DNA of 61,018 nucleotides. Source: Mycobacteriales bacterium (GTDB lineage: Bacteria; Actinomycetota; Actinomycetes; JAFAQI01). Both the position numbers and the translations under genes were made by a program. Location: positions 1-61,018 of the forward strand of contig DATJSI010000033.1 in assembly GCA_035504215.1 (NCBI GenBank), given 5' to 3'. The first letter of the stretch is position 1, and the number at the start of each line of letters is the position of its first letter. Below the pieces are notes generated by a model. That model searched no databases. It saw only the letters and a program-made list of their open reading frames with translations, and was not told where the DNA came from. Shown here piece by piece: positions 1-8,626 of this stretch.

Positions 1-31
1 TGCAGTTGCGTCGTACCAAAAGGGGAGCGTT

Positions 32-934
32 GTGAATCGCGTCGGACTGAGCGTGGCGGCACTGGCCGCGATGGGGGTGGCGGTTGCCGGTTGCGGCAGC
101 TCGAGCTCGGGCGGCACTCCGCCGGCGAGCTCGCCATCCGCCGCAGCGAGCGCCTCGCCCTCCGCAGTAGCGGGCGGGATTCCTGGCTGCACACCGAGCA
201 CGCTGAAGACCGTCTCGTCGGGAAACATCACGATCGGCGTCGACGAACCGGTCTACCCGCCGTGGTTCAACCACAACAAGACGCCGATCGACGGCAACGG
301 CTTCGAAAGCGCGGTGGACCTCGCGATCGCGAAGAAGCTCGGCTACACGCCCGCCCAGATCAAGATCAAGCGGATCACGTTCACCCAGGCGATCGGCCCG
401 GCCGCACGGGACTTCGACTACGACCTTGACGAGTTCTCGATCACCGCGGCACGCGAGAAGGCGGTCGACTTCTCCGCGCCGTACTACAACGTGGCCGAGG
501 CGATCGTCGCGATGAAGGGCAGCAAGGCCGCGTCGGTGACGACGTTCGCCGGGCTGAAGAGCCTGAAGCTCGGAGCGCAGACCGGTACGACGGACCAGCA
601 GACCATCAGCGACGTCATCAAGCCGTCCTCGCACGCGTTCTACGGCAGCAACTCGCTCGCAATCCAGGCGTTGAAGAACGGGCAGATCGACGGTCTCGTC
701 GTCGACCTGCCGACCGCGTTCTACATCACCTCCGCCCAGGTCAAGGGCAGCGTGATCGTGGGTCAGCTCGCGCCGGGGGCACATCCCGAGCAGTTCGGCG
801 CCCTGCTCGCGAAGGGCAGCCCGCTGACGTCGTGCGTCAGCAAGGCGGTCGACGCGTTGAAGGCGAGCGGTGAGCTGGCGAAGATCCAGAGCAAGTGGCT
901 GGCGAAAGAAGCCAACGCCCCCGTGCTCCACTAG
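32..934 (+). CDS. Amino-acid ABC transporter substrate-binding lipoprotein
   Basis: This 300-residue protein is probably the extracytoplasmic receptor of a polar amino-acid importer. A short hydrophobic N-terminus ends in a lipobox-like V-A-G-C (Cys about 21), followed by a Ser/Gly/Pro/Ala-rich linker. The body from about residue 65 has the family-3 solute-binding fold: an ITIGVDEPVYPPW strand, then a D-L-D-E-F-S-I-T hinge region, and a C-terminal segment with IQSKWL. The GTG start is preceded by an AGGGGAG ribosome-binding site. Permease and ATPase follow at 946 and 1809, making a three-gene importer. The ligand cannot be read from the sequence; the family handles Glu, Gln, Arg, His or cystine. 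Confidence 0.9.
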   Translation: MNRVGLSVAALAAMGVAVAGCGSSSSGGTPPASSPSAAASASPSAVAGGIPGCTPSTLKTVSSGNITIGVDEPVYPPWFNHNKTPIDGNGFESAVDLAIAKKLGYTPAQIKIKRITFTQAIGPAARDFDYDLDEFSITAAREKAVDFSAPYYNVAEAIVAMKGSKAASVTTFAGLKSLKLGAQTGTTDQQTISDVIKPSSHAFYGSNSLAIQALKNGQIDGLVVDLPTAFYITSAQVKGSVIVGQLAPGAHPEQFGALLAKGSPLTSCVSKAVDALKASGELAKIQSKWLAKEANAPVLH

Positions 935-945
935 CTCGACCGATC

Positions 946-1812
946 GTGAGCTCCACCGGCGCGGACGTCCTGCTCTCCGACAAGGAGCAGTGGCGTCGCG
1001 AGTACCGGCAACAGCGCAAGCGCCGATCGACCGGTGTCGCGGTGGTCAGCACGCTGGTCTTCGCTGTGGCGGTGTGGCTGGGGGTCAGCCATGCACCGGG
1101 CTGGACGTCGGCGCGAGAGACCTTCCTGTCCGGTCATTCGTTCCGGCATGACACCCCGGACATCCTCAAAGGCTTGCTCGTCGACTTGAAGATCCTGGTG
1201 ATCGCCGAGCCGAGCATCCTCGCGATCGCGCTCATCGTCGCGACGATGAGGACGTCGATCAGCCCCGTCTTGGCACCGTTGCGGATCGCCGCTGCGTTGT
1301 TCGTCGACCTGTTTCGGGGTTGTCCGACGATCATCCTGCTCTACCTTTTCGGCGTCGGATTCCCGTCGTTGCGGCTGCACCACGTGACGAACTCGGCGGC
1401 GGTCTGGGGATCGCTCGCGATCATCCTGTCCTACAGCGCGTTCGTCACGGAGGTGTTCCGGGCCGGCATCCAGTCGGTGCACCCGAGCCAGCGCGCGGCT
1501 GCCCGCTCGCTCGGCCTGACTCAGCGGCAGACGTTGCGGCTGGTCGTCCTGCCGCAGGCGATCCGCAACGTCATTCCCGCGCTGCTCAACGACTTCGTCT
1601 CGTTGCAGCGGGACGTCGGCCTGATCTCGATCGTGGGCGCGGTCACCGACGCCATCCAGCAGGCCAACATCGACAACCAGCTGACCTTCAACTTCACGCC
1701 GTACGTCATTGCTGCGTTGCTGTTCATCTGCATCGCCGCGCCGACCGGCCGGTTCGCAGACTGGTACAACCTGCGGGCGTATCGCCGCCAGCAGGCGGGC
1801 GCAGTGGTGTGA
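946..1812 (+). CDS. Amino-acid ABC transporter permease
   Basis: A 288-residue inner-membrane permease of the His/Glu/Gln/Arg/opine type. About five hydrophobic segments are visible, and the cytoplasmic EAA loop is clear as AARSLGLTQRQTLRLVVLPQA near residue 185-205, the site that docks onto the ATPase. An RGCPTIILLYLFGVG segment is typical of the family. The reading frame opens earlier, but the GTG at 946, 11 bases after the receptor gene's stop, is the sensible start. The N-terminal ~50 residues are charged and cytoplasmic. Only one permease is present, so it probably acts as a homodimer. Confidence 0.9.
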   Translation: MSSTGADVLLSDKEQWRREYRQQRKRRSTGVAVVSTLVFAVAVWLGVSHAPGWTSARETFLSGHSFRHDTPDILKGLLVDLKILVIAEPSILAIALIVATMRTSISPVLAPLRIAAALFVDLFRGCPTIILLYLFGVGFPSLRLHHVTNSAAVWGSLAIILSYSAFVTEVFRAGIQSVHPSQRAAARSLGLTQRQTLRLVVLPQAIRNVIPALLNDFVSLQRDVGLISIVGAVTDAIQQANIDNQLTFNFTPYVIAALLFICIAAPTGRFADWYNLRAYRRQQAGAVV

Positions 1813-2549
1813 CCGCCCCGGTTCTCGAGGTGCGCGGTGTTCACAAGCACTACGGCGAAGCGCGCATCCTCAACGGCATCGACCTGACTGTGTACGACGG
1901 GCAGGCGGTCGTCCTCATCGGCGGCTCGGGGTCCGGCAAGTCGACGTTGCTTCGCTGCATCAACCTGCTGGAGGTCGTCACCGACGGGGAGATCCTGCTC
2001 GACGGCGAGGAGATCACCGACCCCCGCGTCAACGCCGACCTGGTGCGCCGGCGGATCGGCGTCGTCTTCCAAGCGTTCAACCTGTTCCCGCACATGACCG
2101 CGTTGCAGAACGTCACGCTCGCGCCTCGGGTGGTGGGGAAGCGGCCGAAGGCCGAGGCCGAGGAGCGCGGACGCGAGCTGCTCGCGCGGGTCGGCCTTGC
2201 GGCGTACGTCGACTCCTACCCGGACCGGATGTCCGGCGGGCAGCAGCAACGAACCGCGATCGCGCGTGCCCTTGCCAGCGAGCCGCGGGTGCTGCTCCTC
2301 GACGAGGTGACGAGCGCGCTAGACCCCGAGCTGGTCGGTGAGGTGCTCGACCTGATCGGGGAGCTGAAGAACCAAGGGATGACGATCGTGATGGCGACGC
2401 ACGAGATGGGCTTCGCGCACCGGGTCGCCAACGAGGTCTGCTTCCTCGACTCCGGCGTGGTCGCGGAGGCCGGCCCGCCCGAGCAGGTGCTCGACGCGCC
2501 GACCCATCCGCGGCTTCAGCAGTTCCTCTCCCGGGTGTTGCACCACTGA
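1809..2549 (+). CDS. Amino-acid ABC transporter ATP-binding protein
   Basis: A 246-residue GlnQ/HisP-type ATPase that energises the preceding permease. Walker A (GGSGSGKST, about residue 38), Q-loop (VFQAFNLFPHMT), signature (MSGGQQQR), Walker B (VLLLDEVTSALDPE) and the H-loop (ATHEMGFA) are all present. The GTG start overlaps the permease stop (GTGA), which indicates translational coupling. The frame extends far upstream through the permease gene, but that part is an out-of-frame shadow. The SALDPELVGEVL stretch places it in the polar amino-acid subfamily. Confidence 0.93.
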   Translation: MTAPVLEVRGVHKHYGEARILNGIDLTVYDGQAVVLIGGSGSGKSTLLRCINLLEVVTDGEILLDGEEITDPRVNADLVRRRIGVVFQAFNLFPHMTALQNVTLAPRVVGKRPKAEAEERGRELLARVGLAAYVDSYPDRMSGGQQQRTAIARALASEPRVLLLDEVTSALDPELVGEVLDLIGELKNQGMTIVMATHEMGFAHRVANEVCFLDSGVVAEAGPPEQVLDAPTHPRLQQFLSRVLHH

Positions 2550-2590
2550 CCGCTGGATAGCCGTCCGCGCACGGGTTATTAGATAGAGCC

Positions 2591-3580
2591 ATGAGCCTTC
2601 CTACCCGCACGCTCGGCCGCAGTGGCCTCGAGGTCTCGATGCTCGGTCTGGGCTGCATGGGCATGTCCCAGTCCTACGGCGAGGCGGACCCGGTCGAAGC
2701 CCGGGCGACGATCGACCGCGCGCTCGAGCTCGGCATCACGTTCTTCGACACCGCCGATGTGTACGGCGACGGGCACAACGAGTCCTTCGTCGGCGAGGCC
2801 CTCGTGGGTCGTCGCGACCGTGTCGTGCTCGCGACGAAGTTCTCGCTCTCGCGAGACGACGGCAACGTGATGCGGGTCAACGGCCACCCCGACTATGTCC
2901 GGTCGGCGGTCGACGCGAGCCTGCGCCGGCTCGGCACCGACTACATCGACCTCTACTACCAGCACCGGGTTGATCCCGACGTACCCATCGAGGACACCGT
3001 CGGTGCGATGGCCGAGTGCGTCGCGGCCGGCAAGGTGCGCTACCTCGGGTTGTCCGAGGCGAGCTCCCAGACGATTGAGCGGGCGATGGCCGTGCATCCG
3101 ATCGCCGCCCTGCAGAGCGAGTGGTCGCTGTGGACCCGCGAGCTCGAGGACGACGTTGTCGGGACCTGCCGGCGGCTCGGGATCGGCATCGTGCCGTTCA
3201 GCCCGCTCGGGCGAGGGTTCCTCACCGGCTCGATCGCCAGCCCGGACGACTTCGGTCCCGATGACTTCCGACGCAACAACCCGCGCTTCATGGGTGAGAA
3301 CTTCCAGCGCAACCTCGACCTCGTGGCCGAGGTCCGGGAGCTGGCCATGACCCGGGGGTGCACGCCCGGGCAGCTCGCGCTGGCCTGGGTGCTTGCGCAG
3401 GGCGATGACGTCGTGCCGATCCCTGGGACGAAGCGCGTGAAGTACCTCGAGGAGAACGTCGCGGCCACCGAGATCACGCTGACCGCGGAAGAGCTCGCTC
3501 GGCTGGACGCGCTCGGCCCGCAGACCTCCGGTGACCGTTACCCGTACCAGCACGCCTACGGCGACAGCCCGGAGCGCTGA
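2591..3580 (+). CDS. Aldo/keto reductase
   Basis: A 329-residue NADPH-dependent oxidoreductase of the YajO/AKR13 type with a TIM-barrel fold. The catalytic tetrad is visible as D53 and Y58 ([11 protein letters not shown]), K83 (LATKFS) and H125 (YYQHRVDPD). The C-terminal cofactor motif [15 protein letters not shown] is present. Length is normal for the family. It starts 41 bases after the amino-acid importer; an AT-rich GGTTATTAGATAGAG stretch just before the ATG may be its own promoter. Its carbonyl substrate is unknown. The large antisense open frame over this gene is a GC-bias shadow. Confidence 0.92.
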   Translation: MSLPTRTLGRSGLEVSMLGLGCMGMSQSYGEADPVEARATIDRALELGITFFDTADVYGDGHNESFVGEALVGRRDRVVLATKFSLSRDDGNVMRVNGHPDYVRSAVDASLRRLGTDYIDLYYQHRVDPDVPIEDTVGAMAECVAAGKVRYLGLSEASSQTIERAMAVHPIAALQSEWSLWTRELEDDVVGTCRRLGIGIVPFSPLGRGFLTGSIASPDDFGPDDFRRNNPRFMGENFQRNLDLVAEVRELAMTRGCTPGQLALAWVLAQGDDVVPIPGTKRVKYLEENVAATEITLTAEELARLDALGPQTSGDRYPYQHAYGDSPER

Positions 3581-3662
3581 CCGGCGGAGCAGTTGTCGAT
3601 CTGGCGGCGGTTCGTGCGTCGGGATGATGATCGTTGTTGTCATCGAGGGTGGGGGAGGGAAC

Positions 3663-4283
3663 ATGGCGCCGAGTGTCTGGCCGACGATTCACGAGGAGCG
3701 CAGCGCGCTCGCCGATGACCTGGCCGGGCTCAGCCCGGAGCAGTGGCGGCTTCCGACCATGTGCAGAGAATGGGACGTTCACGACGTTCTTGCGCATCTG
3801 TTGTCCGCCGCGAAGATGACGCCGCCGAAGTTCGTCGCCCGCTTCGCCGGCGCCGGGTTCAACTTCAACAAGTTCACCGCCGGCCAGGTGGCGTTGGAGG
3901 GCGCGCAGGGTCCGGAGGCGACGCTTGCGGAGTTTCGCGCGGTCATCGGCCGGACCAGCGCGCCGCCGGGTCCGAAGGACACCTGGCTCGGCGAGGCGTT
4001 CTGTCACGGCGAGGACATCCGCCGGCCGCTCGGCATCAAGCGGGACTACCCGCTCGCCGAGGTAGCCCGCACCCTGACCTTCTACTCGAAGAGCAACGCG
4101 ATCATCGGCGGTCGAGACCGGGTGGGCGGGGTGACCCTTCGCGCGACCGACACCTCGGTTTCGATCGGTAGCGGGCCGCTGGTCGAGGGTCCGGTCATGT
4201 CGTTGCTGCTCGCGGCATCCGGCCGAAAAGCGGCGCTCGACGAGCTCAGCGGGCCAGGCGTGGAGGAGCTGCGCAGCCGTTAG
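3663..4283 (+). CDS. TIGR03083/DinB-like mycothiol-dependent maleylpyruvate isomerase-family protein
   Basis: A 206-residue protein with the N-terminal helical metal-binding domain common in Actinobacteria: W(x)3-W-D-V-H-D-V-L-A-H-L near residue 35-47, then a G-E-D-I-R-R-P-L-G segment near 118 that carries the usual third metal ligand (H-G-E-D). Family members use a divalent metal and mycothiol or a related thiol. The ATG at 3663 follows a GGGGGAGGGA ribosome-binding site; the frame opens 44 codons earlier but that part is not conserved in character. Its stop overlaps, tail to tail, the stop of the GH9 gene on the other strand. Specific substrate unknown. Confidence 0.8.
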   Translation: MAPSVWPTIHEERSALADDLAGLSPEQWRLPTMCREWDVHDVLAHLLSAAKMTPPKFVARFAGAGFNFNKFTAGQVALEGAQGPEATLAEFRAVIGRTSAPPGPKDTWLGEAFCHGEDIRRPLGIKRDYPLAEVARTLTFYSKSNAIIGGRDRVGGVTLRATDTSVSIGSGPLVEGPVMSLLLAASGRKAALDELSGPGVEELRSR

Positions 4284-6208
4284 TGCGCGGCGAGCTCGAG
4301 CGCTCCGGCCAGCACCGCCGCGCCGCTCATGTCGAGTGCCGGCTCGTCGGTCTGCCATGACCGGACGTCGTCGATGTAGCGGCTGCCCCTGCCGTTGAAC
4401 GCCTGGTACGGCTCCGGACCGGTCGGGCACTTGCGCATCCCGTCCTGACGGGTGCCCAGCCCGCCGGCGAAGATGCCGGCCGAGTTCGGTCCGTTGACGA
4501 CCGCGCCGAGCACGAGCGGCGGCTTGCCGTCGAGCGAACCGGCCAGGTTCGCGACCTGATGCTGCATGCAGCGCGGGAAGTTCGTTCCCTCGCCCACCAT
4601 GAAGCTTGCGCCCCACGCGTTCGCACCGAACAGCCAGTCGCGCTGCTCGGTCGCGAAGCTCTGGTACGCCGTCGAGCCGGTCGCGGCGTCGTACATCTCG
4701 ACCGTCGAGATCAGCCCGAAGGTGTGCGAGTCGACGTCGAAGTTGTCGTAGTCGCCGCCTGCTCGGAACGGGTCGTGGTCGGCATGCGAGATCCCTTCGT
4801 GGATCTGCTTGCGCAGGTTGGCCAGCACTGCCGCCCGGCTGATGTCCAAGGTCCCGTGCGCCCGGTCGCGGTGCATGGCGGTGAGCAGGTCGGCTTCCGC
4901 CAGCGCGGCCGTGTCGTACAGGTTGAAGGTGTCGGTGCTGCCGCCGGCGATGTAGTCCTTCACCCAGCGAGCGGACGCCTGGACCCAGGTCTTGGCCGGC
5001 CGGTGAAGGTCGAGGTCGGCGAGTGCGATCTCCGCTGCGCCGAGCGCCATGTCGTCGTGCCAGGTGGTCTCGGGGTAGTACTCGCGGGGGTCGGTCGTGA
5101 TCAGTGGGTGCGGTGGGTGCTTGGTCGCGGCCATGGCGTAGAGGGACGTTGCTGCCTGCAGCTCCGACCGCGCCCGCGCGGTATGCGCCCTCGCGTCGGC
5201 CTGCGCCGCCATGGCGAACGCCGCGGACACCCGCCCGACGAGGTTCGGGCTGATCGGATGCCCGGGCTGCGCGGCGCGGAACACCGGGCGGTGAGCGGCG
5301 GCGTACCGATCGCGCTTCGACGTGTCGTGGTCGTCGACCTGCGGCCGCCGCCACAGGTCGTGGTCGCCGTAGAACGAGCCGGACTCGTTACCGGTGCCGA
5401 TCCCGACCTGGAGGTAGAGGGTCTTCGACTTCTCGTCCCACACCTTGCGCAACCAGTGCTCACCGTGCTCGGCCTCGCGCAGCAGCGACGGCGGGGCGGC
5501 CGACCCGAGCGCACGCCGGCTCGCATAGAGCAGGACATCGGCGTACGCCGTGGTGTGGGTGAACTTCAGATAGTCGCCGGCGTCGAACCAACCACCTTCG
5601 ACATTGACGACCGCATGGTCGGCGACCCGCTCGAGATGCCTGCCCTTGATCGTGTCGTCGCTGTTCGGGTGCGGGTAGTCGGGCTCGCGGTAAACCAGGG
5701 CATGGGCGTCATTGAGGTGGGACGGCTTGCGGTGCAGCGCCTTGTCGACCTGGTCCTTGCCGTCGCGCTGCGCCTGGAAGAACTTGACGCCGTTGGCGAT
5801 GATCGGGCCGTAGAGCGCCTTTGCGGACTCGACCTGGAAGTTCTGCGAGGTCGCGCTCACCCGCCCGCTCGCGACGATGTGATAACTGCCCGGCGCCGTC
5901 AAGGCCGAGAAGTCGAGCGAGTAGACGTCCGGATACGACGCGCTCCACTTGCCGCGGTTGTGCGAGCTGATCGGTCCCGACAGCACGGTTGACCCATGCG
6001 AGTCGACGACCGCGAAGTGGACTCCGGACACCGGCACGCCGGTCATCAGGTACGCATGCTTGACGTCGCCGGGCAGGAAGCCGACCGAGTCGACTCGCAG
6101 CTCGGCCTTGGCCGGAGCCGATGACGCCGTCGTCGCGGTCCCGACGACGCCGGCGCAGACCAGGATCGGCGAGACAATGACTGCCGTGGCCCGACCGCGG
6201 CGGCGCAT
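4280..6208 (-). CDS. Secreted glycoside hydrolase family 9 with N-terminal Ig-like domain
   Basis: A 642-residue exported glycosidase. A Sec signal peptide (residues 1-31, ending in ASSAPA) is followed by a CelD_N-like Ig domain (about 36-125, SVGFLPGDVKHAYL, the usual GH9 N-terminal module) and a GH9 (alpha/alpha)6 domain. The GH9 catalytic aspartates lie in GGWFDAGDYLKF (D209, D212), and a candidate general acid is E622 in QTDEPALDMSG. GH9 includes cellulases and also exo-beta-glucosaminidases from chitin gene clusters; the neighbours (PIG-L deacetylase, GH4, amino-sugar kinase, SIS deaminase) favour the second reading. It is divergent from the PIG-L gene, with a palindromic operator in the 38-base gap. 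Family assignment is firm, substrate is inference. Confidence 0.9.
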   Translation of the reverse strand: MRRRGRATAVIVSPILVCAGVVGTATTASSAPAKAELRVDSVGFLPGDVKHAYLMTGVPVSGVHFAVVDSHGSTVLSGPISSHNRGKWSASYPDVYSLDFSALTAPGSYHIVASGRVSATSQNFQVESAKALYGPIIANGVKFFQAQRDGKDQVDKALHRKPSHLNDAHALVYREPDYPHPNSDDTIKGRHLERVADHAVVNVEGGWFDAGDYLKFTHTTAYADVLLYASRRALGSAAPPSLLREAEHGEHWLRKVWDEKSKTLYLQVGIGTGNESGSFYGDHDLWRRPQVDDHDTSKRDRYAAAHRPVFRAAQPGHPISPNLVGRVSAAFAMAAQADARAHTARARSELQAATSLYAMAATKHPPHPLITTDPREYYPETTWHDDMALGAAEIALADLDLHRPAKTWVQASARWVKDYIAGGSTDTFNLYDTAALAEADLLTAMHRDRAHGTLDISRAAVLANLRKQIHEGISHADHDPFRAGGDYDNFDVDSHTFGLISTVEMYDAATGSTAYQSFATEQRDWLFGANAWGASFMVGEGTNFPRCMQHQVANLAGSLDGKPPLVLGAVVNGPNSAGIFAGGLGTRQDGMRKCPTGPEPYQAFNGRGSRYIDDVRSWQTDEPALDMSGAAVLAGALELAAH

Positions 6209-6228
6209 CGCGGCTCCTCTACGGTTGG

Positions 6229-6243
6229 TAGGAAACTTTCCTG
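6229..6243. promoter_or_regulatory. Palindromic operator between GH9 and PIG-L genes
   Basis: TAGGAAACTTTCCTG contains a perfect AGGAAA-C-TTTCCT palindrome centred at 6236, in the 38-base gap between two divergent starts. It closely resembles the site at 9864 beside the ROK repressor gene and the type of operator known for ROK repressors of chitosanase genes in Streptomyces. A repressor bound here could control both genes at once. Confidence 0.65.
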
Positions 6244-6246
6244 TTC

Positions 6247-6993
6247 GTGACGCTAAGGGCGGTGTGCGTGCCCGTCAAGGTGGTCCTTCACGTGTCGCCG
6301 CATCCGGATGACGAGGCGATCGCGCCCGGTATGACGCTTCGCGCGCTCGCGGCGCGCGGGTGGTCGGCCGTCAACCTGCTGCTCAGCGCCGGGCGCCCCG
6401 GTGACGAGGAACGGCGACTTGCGGAGGCGGTGGACGCGTCGAGGCGTGGCGGATACCGGCTCGAGCGTGCGGTCGACGCGCTGGCAGGCGGCGAAGCAGT
6501 GTGCGCTGAAGCCGTCGCTGACGCGATCCGGCGCGAACGTCCGGCGTTGGTCGTCTCGCCGCAGGCACGTGACGGGCACCCGTCGCACGAGGTGGTCGGG
6601 CGAGCCGTGGGCGCCGCGTTGCAGGTGGCCGCGACCCCGGCGGCGTGGTGGACCTGGGGACTCTGGGCATCACTCGAGCGGCCGACGCTCTACGTCCCGC
6701 ACGGTCCGGACGACCTGCAGCGTGCCCTCGACGCGCTGGCGGCGTACCGAGGTGAGAACGAACGCAACGACTACCGCCGCCTGGTCGAAGGCCTTGCGGC
6801 CGCGAACGCCGTACTCGGCAGCGAGCGGGTCTTCGGCTTCGGTTCGGCCGCGGCGAGCACCAAGCCGTACGCCGAGCTGTTCACGGAGGCGATCCATCGC
6901 GACGGGAACTGGTACGCCGGCCGGTCACGTGTGCTCGACGTGGACGACCCGCTGAGAGGGCAGCCCGTCGGTGACCCGCTCGAACTGCCTTGA
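6247..6993 (+). CDS. PIG-L/LmbE family deacetylase
   Basis: A metal-dependent N-deacetylase of up to 248 residues. The family signature VLHVSPHPDDEAIAPG near the N-terminus supplies the zinc-binding H-x-D-D, and DGHPSHEVVG (about residue 110) supplies the third histidine. Relatives remove the acetyl group from GlcNAc units, including mycothiol precursors (MshB) and diacetylchitobiose. The start is uncertain: GTG codons occur at 6247, 6262 and 6268, and the last two leave more room after the operator at 6229-6243. Divergence from the GH9 gene across this operator suggests chito-oligosaccharide deacetylation rather than mycothiol biosynthesis. Confidence 0.85.
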   Translation: MTLRAVCVPVKVVLHVSPHPDDEAIAPGMTLRALAARGWSAVNLLLSAGRPGDEERRLAEAVDASRRGGYRLERAVDALAGGEAVCAEAVADAIRRERPALVVSPQARDGHPSHEVVGRAVGAALQVAATPAAWWTWGLWASLERPTLYVPHGPDDLQRALDALAAYRGENERNDYRRLVEGLAAANAVLGSERVFGFGSAAASTKPYAELFTEAIHRDGNWYAGRSRVLDVDDPLRGQPVGDPLELP

Positions 6994-7341
6994 TCAACGG
7001 GGCATGTTCGTGCTCAGCACTTGGTCGAATGGTCGCTGTGACTCATCGTTTCAGTTCGGCGCGGCCGAGACGGTTCAGCTCATGAACACGGTGATGCGCC
7101 CACGCTTCTGTGGACGCGGCTTCGCGTTTCAGCGGGGTATAGCAGAAAGAACCCCTCGACCGTAGGTGCCTTCTCGTCGTTGGCTCATGACGGTCGCGAT
7201 GGTGGTTGTCAAAGGTTGGCGACGATCTGTGGACGGCCGCGTTCTCGTCCACAGCTGTGGACAAGAAATACCTCAACTTCCTTTGTGTACCAACGGTTTT
7301 CAGCCCGGAAACTGTCAGACCCTCAATCTACAGTTCTTCTC
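6994..7341. other. Intergenic region, AT-richer, with DnaA-box-like inverted repeat
   Basis: A 348-base gap with no convincing gene. It is visibly less GC-rich than the flanks. The one structured element is the inverted repeat at 7227-7264. The remaining sequence likely carries the promoter of the HNH endonuclease gene that begins at 7342; a small antisense open frame (7043-7276) lacks coding character. Confidence 0.5.
7227..7264. repeat. CTGTGGACG/CGTCCACAG inverted repeat with DnaA-box-like sequence
   Basis: CTGTGGACG (7227-7235) and CGTCCACAG (7246-7254) form a perfect 9-base inverted repeat with a 10-base spacer. TGTGGACAA (7256-7264), directly after it, equals the actinobacterial DnaA box TTGTCCACA on the opposite strand. 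It could be a DnaA-titrating or DnaA-regulated site, or an operator for the downstream gene. The two arms are one-mismatch variants of the box. Confidence 0.45.
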
Positions 7342-8576
7342 ATGTACACGCCACGGCCCGCGGTCACTCGCATCGCCGAGGACGTGCACGAGCTGCTCGC
7401 CGAAGACCCGCACGCGTTGGCGGACATCGAGCTGACCAACTCGACCGAGATCCTGCTGCAGCTGCGCAACCAGCTCGACGCGGTCCTGGTCCGGCAGCTG
7501 CAGGTGATCGACGTGCGGGACGCCACTGTCGACGAGGCCGGCCGGGCGACCCGAGGTTGGCTGGTCGAGGACCTGCTGCTCAGCGGTCGCGACGCCAGCC
7601 GGTACCTGACCGTCGCAAGGAGCCTGCCCGAACACCGGGAGATCGACACCGCCTTGGGCGCAGGCCGGCTCACGCTTGAGCACGCCCGGGTGATCACGTA
7701 TGCGGTCGCCAAGGCGCCGGCCGGGTTGCGGGATGTGATCGAAAAGGAGCTCGTGAAAGCCAGCGAGGTGTGTGACCCGGGCCGGCTCGGGCAGTTCACC
7801 GCGAGCTGATCACCCGGCTGACCGATGATGACGCTGAGGCCGCCGCGCAGCGGAAGTTCGACGCCCGCTGGGTCCGGTTCGCCGACACTTTCGACGGGAT
7901 GGTCGCCGTTGACGGGATGCTCGACCCGACCGGCGCCGCCGCCATCAAAGCCGCCTTGGCGCCGCTGCTCGGCAAGGCCGGGCCGGAGGATGACCGGAGC
8001 GCCGGGCAGCGGGCCGCGGATGGGCTGGTCATGCTCGCCGAGCACGCGATGGCCGCCGGTGGGCTGCCCGAGACCGGTGGGGAGAAACCCCAGGTGATCG
8101 TCACCATCGGCTACGACCAGCTCAAAGCCGAGCTGGCCGCGCACACCGAGCAGCCCGGGAGCGGGCTCATCGGCGAGCCAACCAGCGGGTTGTCTGGCGG
8201 GGCGGGCGACCCGGTCACGATGAACGGGACCCCGCTCACCCCGGCCACCGCCCGGCGGATCGCGTGTGACGCCGGGATCATCCCGGCCGTGCTCGGCGGG
8301 GACAGCGAAGTGTTGGACCTGGGTCGCAGCACCAGGACCTGGAGCCCGGCGCAACGCCGCGCGTTACGGATCGAGGACAAGGGCTGCCGCTGGCCGAAAT
8401 GCCAGGCGCCGTTATCCCGCTGCCGGATCCACCACCAGATTTTCTGGGCGCTGCTCGGACGCACCGACAAGACCAACGGGATCCACCTATGTGAACTCCA
8501 TCATTGGGTCGTCCACCACACTCGATGGCGGATCCGCAAGGACGAACACAACAAGATCCACATCTGGCGCGAATGA
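7342..8576 (+). pseudogene. DUF222/HNH endonuclease gene, frameshifted
   Basis: The N-terminal part (7342-7809) is the DUF222 region typical of actinobacterial HNH proteins, starting MYTPRPAVTRIAEDVHELL. It runs off at a TGA after LGQFTAS. The next frame continues without interruption as HRELITRLTDDD through to a C-terminal HNH domain (CRWPKC, CRIHHQ, LCELHHWVVHH). Adding one G at about 7793 (CAG-GTT-CAC-CGC instead of CAGTTCACCGC) restores a single frame of about 411 residues. The gene therefore carries a one-base deletion or a sequencing error. Such genes are often multicopy (REP13E12-like). The fragment from 7899 keeps the nuclease motif but would lack the DUF222 part. Confidence 0.85.
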
Positions 8577-8626
8577 ACACGGCCCGCCCGGAACCATTTC
8601 GTAGCTGGATCGCGGCGTTGGTCGTG

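Noticed and set aside
3474-5354. Long antisense open frame (626 codons) opposite AKR, DinB-like and GH9 genes
   Set aside because: Arg/Pro/Ala-rich low-complexity translation with no domain, explained by GC bias; the sense genes have clear motifs.
7227-7264. Chromosomal origin of replication
   Set aside because: Only one perfect DnaA box, and no dnaA/dnaN genes or AT-rich unwinding element.
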